5,039 nt of DNA from Porticoccaceae bacterium (GTDB lineage: Bacteria; Pseudomonadota; Gammaproteobacteria; Pseudomonadales; Porticoccaceae), in assembly GCA_002692165.1 (NCBI GenBank), contig NZJL01000011.1:1986-7024 (forward strand). The letters are read 5' to 3'. The notes beneath the pieces were generated by a model that was not told the DNA's origin, did not search any database, and was given only the letters and a program-made list of their open reading frames with translations. Positions 1 to 5,039 of the stretch are shown in pieces (the stretch's first letter is position 1; every line of letters begins with the position of its first letter). The position numbers and the translations under genes are program-made.

Positions 1-765
1 AAATCGCTTGTTGATGAATCCATTAAGAGGTCCAACGCTTACTATCGTAGTAATGTAGTTGGAAGCCTTAACTTGATTAATGAGCTTATGCTTAATGACA
101 ACAATAACTTGGTATTTTCATCCTCTGCAGCTATTTTTGGTAATCCAATTACTGACAAAATAGCGGAAAATCACCCACGAGACCCTATTAACCCTTATGG
201 GCGCACGAAGCTTACGGTAGAAAATTTCCTTGAGCACATTTGTGATATGCATGGGTTGAATGCAACTTGTTTGAGGTACTTTAACGCAGCAGGCGCGCAC
301 CATTCGGGATCGCTGGGTGAGGCTCATGAGCCCGAGACGCACTTAATCCCAAAGATATTGAGGGCGGGAAACTATCCTAGTGAAAAACTTAAGGTTTTTG
401 GCAACGACTATAATACCCCAGACGGCACCTGCGTTAGAGACTATGTGCATGTTGAGGATCTTGCTCAGGCGCACCTCAAGGCGCTTGAGTTCATGCACGC
501 CAAACAAGGATTCTCCACATTTAATTTGGGCAACGGTAACGGCTTCTCAGTTCTAGAGGTAATAAAGGCATGTGAACATGTCTTGGGTAACAGGGTCGAT
601 TACCAGTTTTCTGATCGACGAGAAGGCGACCCGCCTGTTTTGATAGCAGATAGCCAAAAGGCAATCGACCAACTCGGCTGGAATCCCCAATATTCCGCTC
701 TCGAAAGTATCATTATGAGCGCTTATTTCTGGCATCTGAGCGAATCAGAGTTTTCTCTCCAATAA
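1..765 (+). CDS. galE: UDP-glucose 4-epimerase, 5'-truncated by window edge
   Basis: This is an NAD-dependent epimerase of the extended short-chain dehydrogenase family. It interconverts UDP-glucose and UDP-galactose in the cytoplasm, supplying galactose donors for surface glycans and serving the Leloir pathway. The frame is open from base 1, giving 254 visible residues. Seen are the catalytic serine context SSSAAIFG (residues 40-47), the catalytic pair in YGRTK (Y66 and K70), LRYFNAAGAHHSG, RDYVHVEDLAQAH, and the UDP-binding RREGDPPVLIADSQKA near the C-terminus. The first residue aligns by motif spacing with about K84 of E. coli GalE, so roughly 83 residues with the GxxGxxG dinucleotide loop lie upstream; the total would be about 337, the normal family length. 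An internal TTG at 73 is not the real start. The TAA stop at 763-765 lies inside the end of the opposite-strand glycosyltransferase gene. Preference for UDP-GlcNAc/GalNAc cannot be excluded from motifs alone. Confidence 0.95.
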   Translation, partial: KSLVDESIKRSNAYYRSNVVGSLNLINELMLNDNNNLVFSSSAAIFGNPITDKIAENHPRDPINPYGRTKLTVENFLEHICDMHGLNATCLRYFNAAGAHHSGSLGEAHEPETHLIPKILRAGNYPSEKLKVFGNDYNTPDGTCVRDYVHVEDLAQAHLKALEFMHAKQGFSTFNLGNGNGFSVLEVIKACEHVLGNRVDYQFSDRREGDPPVLIADSQKAIDQLGWNPQYSALESIIMSAYFWHLSESEFSLQ

Positions 766-1995
766 TGAGGCAATCAGATCTTCATATCTATCTACCATAC
801 CTTTTGTACTGAGCTCATTCTTGGCCCTTTCTCGCGCTCTTGATGCAAGTCGCGCTGCAAAATTATGGTCTGTAAGCAAAGCTTCCAAGCCATCTGCCAA
901 TGCTGCAGGTGAATTAGGCTCTACAAGCAAACCGTCGTCGTTATGATTGATCATTTCCCTAACACCCAAAACTGAAGAACCTACCACTGCACAACCCGCC
1001 GCCATGCCCTCGCTAAGCGATAGCGGCATACCTTCGTAATGGGTGCTAAGAACGCATATCTTGTTGCTCAAAAGCAGATCTGGAACGTGGTTGCAAAATC
1101 CCAAAAAATGGACACGATCCTGAAGATCCAGTTCATTGACAAGCGACTCAGCCCTAGATGAATGTCGATTATTACCGGTACCAGCGAGATACACTTCTGT
1201 ATAACAACCTCGTTTAATCAATTCCCCAACGGCTCGAATAAGGGTCAAATGGTCTTTTTGCCTCGCAAAGCGAGCCGCCATGACTATGTTCGGAGCTCGG
1301 TTCAAGAAATCCGCATGCTTAAGAGACTCATAAGGCTCCAGATTAATACCATTATTGATGGCAATCGTTCTGTCAATAGGAAATTTTAAACGAAGCAAAT
1401 TTTGACGCACGCCCTCAGAGACTCCCACGATTTTATCGGTGTGGCGCGATAGCCAGCGTGCTTGTCGAAGACGCCAAGGGGTATAGCGTTCACGCGAGTT
1501 GTGCTCAACCTGAATTATGTGAGGCACCTTGGCTAATATTCCGGCATAGCGTCCCCAAAGATGTTCACTAAAACCATGGCAAACTAGCACTCTTGGGTTC
1601 CATTTCTTTAAAAGGCGGGTTAGCTGCACGATCGTCGCGATATGCGCCCAACCAGGCACTAAAGTGACTTCAACACCGCTATCGATTATTTGTTGAACAC
1701 GACTAGGGTCTGTCGATCTTTTCCTTCTGAGAACCAAAAGCGATTTGAAATTCTGATTCTGGTTAGACCCTCTTACAATCTCAAGCGCAACCTTTGTGGC
1801 GCCGCTAAAACCGCCGGTTACAAAATGGATAATGAGATTAGAACGGTCAGGGGAGCAACTGAATGACTCACTAGAATTCTCAAGCGCTTGCCTTGGCATG
1901 CTCAGGTGAACGAACATAAAAACCAAGAGGAATGGAAATAGAGAAAGAAAAATTGCTAATAGCCCAAGAGCAAACAGTATGTGAAGAAAATCCAT
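745..1995 (-). CDS. Membrane-anchored GT4-family glycosyltransferase
   Basis: A 416-residue GT-B fold, retaining glycosyltransferase that probably moves a sugar from a nucleotide-sugar donor to a lipid-linked or polysaccharide acceptor at the inner membrane. Residues 3-30 are almost all hydrophobic (FLHILFALGLLAIFLSLFP and onward), a likely single N-terminal membrane anchor. The N-terminal acceptor domain has a Gly-rich loop, GGFSGATKVALEI (61-73). The C-terminal donor domain follows NNGIN (214-218) and carries ARFARQKDH (241-249), AGTG (271-274) and the EX7E motif with E321 and E329 in HYEGMPLSLSEGMAAG. Length and domain order fit the family. The ATG at 1995 is the first start after an in-frame stop at 2002-2004, but no clear Shine-Dalgarno sequence precedes it; M27 and M33 also lack one and would remove the anchor. 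It lies 66 bp downstream of the LRR gene on the same strand and overlaps galE tail to tail. Donor and acceptor cannot be read from the sequence. Confidence 0.9.
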   Translation of the reverse strand: MDFLHILFALGLLAIFLSLFPFLLVFMFVHLSMPRQALENSSESFSCSPDRSNLIIHFVTGGFSGATKVALEIVRGSNQNQNFKSLLVLRRKRSTDPSRVQQIIDSGVEVTLVPGWAHIATIVQLTRLLKKWNPRVLVCHGFSEHLWGRYAGILAKVPHIIQVEHNSRERYTPWRLRQARWLSRHTDKIVGVSEGVRQNLLRLKFPIDRTIAINNGINLEPYESLKHADFLNRAPNIVMAARFARQKDHLTLIRAVGELIKRGCYTEVYLAGTGNNRHSSRAESLVNELDLQDRVHFLGFCNHVPDLLLSNKICVLSTHYEGMPLSLSEGMAAGCAVVGSSVLGVREMINHNDDGLLVEPNSPAALADGLEALLTDHNFAARLASRARERAKNELSTKGMVDRYEDLIASLLERKL

Positions 1996-2027
1996 TTGGC
2001 TTTAACAAACAGCGATAGAAGTAACGA

Positions 2028-2055
2028 AGTATACTACATCGATTCGCTTCTCCAA
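2028..2055 (-). promoter_or_regulatory. Weak sigma70-like promoter candidate before the glycosyltransferase gene
   Basis: Read on the minus strand, a TTGGAG hexamer (2055-2050) is followed after 16 nt by TATACT (2033-2028), a five-of-six match to the -10 consensus. The -35 match is only three of six. It would start transcription about 26 nt before the glycosyltransferase ATG. The gene could instead be read through from the LRR gene, since no terminator is visible between them. Confidence 0.25.
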
Positions 2056-2061
2056 TGAGAA

Positions 2062-2760
2062 CTATTTTAAGCCCTGCCAGCGAAGATGCCTGAGCCCTTG
2101 CGTCATCGAAGTGTCGAGATCCACTAAATCGTTACCATAACAATAAAGGAGCTCGAGCGCACAATTGCTGGAGAGGTCAAGTTGTTTAATTCTGTTACGG
2201 TAGCAATAGAGCGCTTCTAGTTTTGGCGTGCAGGATAAATCTAGTGATGTTAATTGATTTCCGCTGCAGTAGAGAATCTCAAGGTCCTTATTAAAAGACA
2301 AATCGAGTTGACTTAGTCGATTGTCCCTGCAGTTGAGCATTTGAAGATTTGTGAGCTTGGAAAGGTCAATAACATTTAAAAAATTGTTGTAGCAAAACAA
2401 AACATTTAGCGCCACGGACCGCTGCAAATCCAATCGCAATAAACGGTTATTAAAGCACCAAAGCTTTCGCAAAAAACCCAGGCTACTGATATCAAGCTGG
2501 GTGAGCGTATTATTACTGCAATACAACTCGACGAGGCAACCATTCACCGATAAGTCAATTTCACTGAGTTGATTGTTAAAACATGAAAGCACCCTGAGGT
2601 TTCTATTCTGGGATAGATCAAGGTGTGTTAGTTTATTGTTACCGCAATGGAGAATCTCCAATGCTGGAAACGGTGACAGATCCAATTTTGCGATCCCTCT
2701 CCCCGAGACATTGAGTTCCTTCAAATAGTCAGGTTTCACAACTGATGTTTCCAGCGTCAC
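2062..2760 (-). CDS. Leucine-rich repeat protein with ten 21-residue cysteine-type repeats
   Basis: A 232-residue protein that is nearly all LRR. After a 12-residue N-terminal lead, ten exact 21-residue repeats run from residue 13 to 222, with a partial eleventh (LRHLRWQGLK) closing the protein. The unit is LxxLxCxxNxLxxLDL followed by five variable residues, often beginning with Ser, matching the bacterial 21-residue class called IRREKO LRR. Cysteines at the core position occur at 39, 60, 81, 102, 123, 144, 165, 186 and 207; the first repeat has Val18 there and the partial last has Trp228. No signal peptide, membrane segment or other domain is visible, so a cytoplasmic binding scaffold is inferred; ligand and role are unknown. 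The GTG start is the only start codon after the upstream in-frame stop (2806-2808) and has a good Shine-Dalgarno sequence. The gene is divergent from the aldehyde dehydrogenase and upstream of the glycosyltransferase. Confidence 0.85.
   Translation of the reverse strand: MTLETSVVKPDYLKELNVSGRGIAKLDLSPFPALEILHCGNNKLTHLDLSQNRNLRVLSCFNNQLSEIDLSVNGCLVELYCSNNTLTQLDISSLGFLRKLWCFNNRLLRLDLQRSVALNVLFCYNNFLNVIDLSKLTNLQMLNCRDNRLSQLDLSFNKDLEILYCSGNQLTSLDLSCTPKLEALYCYRNRIKQLDLSSNCALELLYCYGNDLVDLDTSMTQGLRHLRWQGLK
2095..2724 (-). repeat. Ten tandem 63-bp LRR-coding units
   Basis: The 630 bp encode ten consecutive repeats of exactly 21 codons with no insertion or deletion in any unit. At DNA level the units are only loosely similar: different codons are used for the conserved Leu, Cys and Asn positions, and the variable tails differ. 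The array therefore looks old and held by selection on the protein, not a recently slipped DNA tandem repeat. Confidence 0.85.
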
Positions 2761-2768
2761 TGATACTT

Positions 2769-2774
2769 CTCCCC
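2769..2774 (-). promoter_or_regulatory. Ribosome binding site fixing the GTG start of the LRR gene
   Basis: On the minus strand GGGGAG lies 8 nt upstream of the GTG at 2760-2758. No ATG, GTG or TTG occurs in frame between this GTG and the upstream stop at 2806-2808, so the site and the absence of alternatives together support the unusual start codon. Confidence 0.7.
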
Positions 2775-2867
2775 AAAAATCTACGCTACACTTAGCCCAT
2801 TGGCTTCAAAGTCACCTTTTCTAACAAAACAATAGTTCTCGCCGCACAAAACCGTTGTCCGTCAGTG

Positions 2868-2880
2868 TTCAGCAGCTGAA
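2868..2880. promoter_or_regulatory. Small inverted repeat, possible operator
   Basis: TTCAG and CTGAA form 5-bp arms around a CAG spacer, giving a 13-bp dyad about 80 bp before the dehydrogenase ATG and just upstream of the promoter-like stretch. The position would suit a regulator binding site, but arms this short occur often by chance. There is no T-run, so it is not a terminator. Confidence 0.2.
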
Positions 2881-2913
2881 TCTCTTGTCATCCGCAAAGA
2901 AAAAGCTTTTAAT

Positions 2914-2942
2914 TTGACTGCTATCGAACAATTATAATTAAT
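2914..2942 (+). promoter_or_regulatory. Sigma70-like promoter candidate for the aldehyde dehydrogenase gene
   Basis: TTGACT at 2914-2919 matches five of six -35 bases. A perfect TATAAT lies at 2933-2938, but only 13 nt away; with the usual 17-nt spacing the -10 would be ATTAAT at 2937-2942. Either choice gives a very short leader, because the ribosome binding site begins at 2948. The exact pair is therefore unsure, though the region is the best promoter-like stretch in the gap. Confidence 0.4.
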
Positions 2943-2947
2943 CAACC

Positions 2948-2951
2948 GGAG
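2948..2951 (+). promoter_or_regulatory. Ribosome binding site of the aldehyde dehydrogenase gene
   Basis: GGAG lies 7 nt upstream of the ATG at 2959, the ideal distance. It supports this start over the in-frame ATG at codon 5. Confidence 0.75.
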
Positions 2952-2958
2952 ATCGATA

Positions 2959-4479
2959 ATGCTTTATCAAATGCCTCATACACAAGGTGCGCTTCATGCC
3001 TTTAAAAGCCGTTACGATAACTTCATCGGAGGAGAATGGGTAGCTCCCATCAACGGAGAATATTTTGAAAACATATCGCCTATTAACGGCTCACTTCTCT
3101 GTGAGGTGGCGCGATCAAGTCAAGATGATTTGGATATTGCACTCAATGCTGCGCATGCTGCTGCTGGCGGGTGGGGTTCCACATCGGTTACCGAGCGCTC
3201 TAACCTCTTGCTCAAGGTTGCCGATCGGATTGAAAACAACCTTGAATTATTGGCCTATGTCGAAACATGCGATAACGGCAAAGGAATTAGGGAAACCCTT
3301 AATGCAGACATACCCTTGCTGGTAGACCACTTTCGATATTTTGCAGGATGCATCAGGGCGCAAGAGGGCAGCACGGCTGACCTCGATGCTTCCACAGCAT
3401 CTTATCACTTCCACGAACCACTTGGGGTAGTGGGGCAAATCATACCTTGGAACTTCCCACTACTCATGGCGGGGTGGAAATTAGCACCCGCACTGGCTGC
3501 AGGAAATTGCGTCGTATTAAAACCAGCAGAGCAGACCCCCTGCTCCATCATGATCATGATGGAACTCATAGCCGACCTTCTCCCGACTGGCGTCGTGAAT
3601 ATTATTAACGGATTTGGTGACGAAATTGGTGCCGCGCTGGCCCAAAGTGAGCGCATTGCCAAAATTGCCTTCACTGGCTCAACGCCAGTGGGGCATTTAA
3701 TACTGGGCCACGCCGCAAAAAATCTTATCCCTTCCACAGTAGAGCTAGGAGGAAAATCTCCTAACATCTATTTTGAAGACATTATGGATCAAGAGACTGA
3801 CTATATCGACAAATGCGCCGAAGGCCTACTCTTAGGTTTCTTTAACCAAGGTGAGGTTTGCACCTGCCCATCAAGGGCCCTCGTGCAGGAGAGCATTTAC
3901 GACGCCTTCATCAGCAGGGTTCTTGAGCGCGCCAAAGGAATTGTTCAGGGTAATCCTCTTGATACTGCCACCATGGTCGGTGCTCAGGCATCAAGAGAGC
4001 AATTCGATAAAATTATAGGATATATGGAAGTTGCCCGAAATGAGAACGCCGAATTCCTGATGGGCGGCAAACAGGCTACCGTCGGGAGCGATCTCTCTGG
4101 CGGTTTCTACGTCGAGCCCACCCTTCTCAAGGGGGATAATAGCATGCGCATATTTCAGGAAGAGATCTTCGGGCCTACTCTCGGTATTACTACCTTTGAA
4201 GACGAGGCACATGCGTTGTCGATTGCCAATGATACAGAGTTTGGGCTTGGCGCAGGTGTCTGGACTAGAGATACAAACCGTGCTTTCAGGATGGCTCGTG
4301 GTATTCAGGCTGGCCGTGTTTGGGTCAACTGTTACCACGCTTATCCTGCACATACGGCCTTCGGGGGTTACAAAAAGTCAGGTATCGGTCGTGAGACCCA
4401 CAAGATGGCACTTGAACACTACCAGCAAACCAAGAATGTGCTAATGAGTCACGACATCAATCCCCTCGGCTTCTTTTGA
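2959..4479 (+). CDS. NAD-dependent aldehyde dehydrogenase, AldB/ExaC/AcoD type
   Basis: A complete 506-residue cytoplasmic enzyme that oxidises aldehydes, in this subgroup usually acetaldehyde or other short aliphatic aldehydes, to carboxylic acids with NAD(P)+. Seen in order are the N-terminal [10 protein letters not shown] (19-28), IIPWNFP with N165, KPAEQTP with K188, the cofactor loop FTGSTPVG (238-245), the general base in VELGGKSPN (E262), the nucleophile C301 in [18 protein letters not shown] (E402) and the C-terminal [11 protein letters not shown]. The [10 protein letters not shown] active site, the LGFF terminus and the 506-residue length fit the AldB/ExaC/AcoD group, whose members serve ethanol or acetoin catabolism. 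All catalytic residues are intact. The gene appears monocistronic: it is divergent from the LRR gene and convergent with flagellin, and no alcohol dehydrogenase, PQQ or acetoin gene is next to it. The exact physiological substrate is therefore open, and I give no gene symbol. Confidence 0.95.
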   Translation: MLYQMPHTQGALHAFKSRYDNFIGGEWVAPINGEYFENISPINGSLLCEVARSSQDDLDIALNAAHAAAGGWGSTSVTERSNLLLKVADRIENNLELLAYVETCDNGKGIRETLNADIPLLVDHFRYFAGCIRAQEGSTADLDASTASYHFHEPLGVVGQIIPWNFPLLMAGWKLAPALAAGNCVVLKPAEQTPCSIMIMMELIADLLPTGVVNIINGFGDEIGAALAQSERIAKIAFTGSTPVGHLILGHAAKNLIPSTVELGGKSPNIYFEDIMDQETDYIDKCAEGLLLGFFNQGEVCTCPSRALVQESIYDAFISRVLERAKGIVQGNPLDTATMVGAQASREQFDKIIGYMEVARNENAEFLMGGKQATVGSDLSGGFYVEPTLLKGDNSMRIFQEEIFGPTLGITTFEDEAHALSIANDTEFGLGAGVWTRDTNRAFRMARGIQAGRVWVNCYHAYPAHTAFGGYKKSGIGRETHKMALEHYQQTKNVLMSHDINPLGFF

Positions 4480-4503
4480 AATTTCCAAAGATGCTGGGGA
4501 GAC

Positions 4504-5039
4504 CTAGCCATCTAACTCGAGGAGTTCTAACACCTGTCGAGTCTGCATGTTGGCCTGGGCGAGCATAGCCGTGGCTGCCTGTTGAATGATCTGGGTTCGC
4601 GCGAGAGCCGTCGTTTCTGCAGCATAATCAGCGTCTTCTATCCGGCTTCTCGATGCTTCAGTATTTAGCACAATGTTCGAAAGGTTATCCGCTGCAAAAT
4701 CGAGGCGATTAATGACCGCACCAAAGCTGGCCCTTCGTTCATTTATCTGCGTGACGCTAGTATCTATTCGCTCCATCGCAGTCACTGCATTATCAAATGA
4801 GTTTATAGCGGTGGGGAAAAGCGCTTGAGAATTGTTTACGCTCTCGAGTGTAACCGTTATATCAGCAACTGCAGGCCCGCTTGACAAGCCTTTGTAAGTT
4901 ACTCCACCACCACTTGCTGAAGCTGACACGAATAATCCTGTCTGGGCGGCAAGTTCAGAGGCTATCATAGACAGTGTCGCATCTAATCCGTTAGGGCTCA
5001 CCACCGCCTGAATGGAATCGCCACCTGACACAGCCAAAG
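4504..5039 (-). CDS. fliC: Flagellin, C-terminal part (N-terminus beyond window)
   Basis: Structural subunit of the flagellar filament, exported through the flagellar type III system. The frame is open to the window edge, so the start lies beyond it; the TTG at 5037 is not a start. Of the 177 full codons visible, residues about 75-135 form the helical D1 part (AINSFDNAVTAMERIDTSV, RRASFGAVINRLDFAADNLSN), and 136-177 form the D0 helix with the hallmark SRIEDADYAAETTALARTQIIQQAATAMLAQAN followed by VLELL (written here in separate conserved blocks: SRIEDADYAAET, QIIQQA, AMLAQAN). Residues about 17-42, with IASELAAQTGLFVSAS, resemble the flagellin IN motif found in the variable outer domain. The protein ends LLELDG, slightly longer and more acidic than the usual LL-G or LLR ending. 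The stop lies 24 bp from the convergent dehydrogenase stop, so no fliD or flaG follows it. The symbol is by family; paralogues (flaA, flaB) are equally possible. Confidence 0.92.
   Translation of the reverse strand, partial: LAVSGGDSIQAVVSPNGLDATLSMIASELAAQTGLFVSASASGGGVTYKGLSSGPAVADITVTLESVNNSQALFPTAINSFDNAVTAMERIDTSVTQINERRASFGAVINRLDFAADNLSNIVLNTEASRSRIEDADYAAETTALARTQIIQQAATAMLAQANMQTRQVLELLELDG

Larger units (their letters stand above)
2761..2958. other. Divergent intergenic region between LRR and aldehyde dehydrogenase genes
   Basis: This 198-bp gap holds the 5' control regions of two divergent genes. It is AT-rich near the dehydrogenase side, with a promoter-like stretch, a 13-bp dyad at 2868-2880 and a perfect 10-bp palindrome AAAAGCTTTT at 2901-2910. 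No convincing minus-strand promoter with a good -35/-10 pair was found for the LRR gene, and no sigma54 -24/-12 pair was seen for the dehydrogenase. No small ORF with a ribosome binding site is evident. Confidence 0.6.

Noticed and set aside
73..765. TTG at 73 as the start of the epimerase gene
   Set aside because: The frame is open upstream to base 1 and those codons (KSLVDESIKRSNAYYRSNV) match conserved GalE sequence, so the gene simply begins before the window.
1162..1389. 75-codon open frame on the + strand inside the glycosyltransferase gene
   Set aside because: It is antisense to a conserved, motif-bearing gene, resembles no family and has no ribosome binding site; a shadow frame.
2017..2051. 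Imperfect hairpin between the LRR and glycosyltransferase genes (AGAAG/CTTCT and CGAA/TTCG arms)
   Set aside because: It has a 3-nt bulge, a 14-nt loop, low GC and no T-run, so it does not qualify as an intrinsic terminator.
2095..2724. CRISPR-like or DNA tandem repeat explanation for the 63-bp periodicity
   Set aside because: The units are diverged at DNA level and are fully explained by LRR coding; there are no constant repeats with unique spacers.
3405..3767. 120-codon open frame on the - strand inside the aldehyde dehydrogenase gene, and a similar one at 3991-4353
   Set aside because: Both lie opposite the catalytic core of a well-conserved enzyme and show no domain or start signal of their own.
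4461..4500. TCCCC and GGGGA arms flanking the end of the dehydrogenase gene, considered as a terminator
   Set aside because: Only 5 bp of stem around a 30-nt loop, with no following T-run on either strand.
4514..4526. AACTC-GAG-GAGTT dyad in the flagellin C-terminal codons
   Set aside because: Five-bp AT-containing stem within coding sequence and no U-tract; likely chance.

Overview
The window looks like a piece of a bacterial chromosome, most likely from a motile gammaproteobacterium with moderate GC. The reasons are an AldB/ExaC/AcoD-type aldehyde dehydrogenase, a proteobacterial-style flagellin C-terminus, and a GalE plus GT4 glycosyltransferase pair typical of the edge of a surface-polysaccharide locus. 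Genus cannot be decided from this sequence alone. There are no tRNA, rRNA, CRISPR or transposase signals.

Layout: (1) positions 1-765, + strand, hold the C-terminal three quarters of a UDP-glucose 4-epimerase (GalE); its first ~83 residues lie upstream of the window. (2) 745-1995, - strand, encode a complete GT4-type glycosyltransferase with an N-terminal membrane anchor; its 3' end overlaps the galE 3' end tail to tail by 21 bp. (3) 2062-2760, - strand, encode a 232-residue protein made almost wholly of ten perfect-length 21-residue leucine-rich repeats (LRRs) with a cysteine in every repeat but the first. It starts at a GTG with a good Shine-Dalgarno sequence and is co-directional with the glycosyltransferase, 66 bp upstream of it. 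(4) 2761-2958 is a 198-bp divergent intergenic region with AT-rich promoter-like sequence and small dyads. (5) 2959-4479, + strand, encode a complete 506-residue NAD-dependent aldehyde dehydrogenase. (6) 4504-5039, - strand, carry the C-terminal 178 or so residues of a flagellin, converging on the dehydrogenase with only 24 bp between stop codons.

How the genes fit together: GalE supplies UDP-galactose-type donors, and the GT4 enzyme could use nucleotide-sugar donors at the inner membrane, so the left part fits glycan assembly (O-antigen, exopolysaccharide or possibly flagellin glycan). The dehydrogenase is a stand-alone metabolic enzyme on its own transcription unit. The flagellin belongs to a motility region continuing to the right. 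The LRR protein has no recognised catalytic or targeting part; it is the least understood and most interesting gene here.
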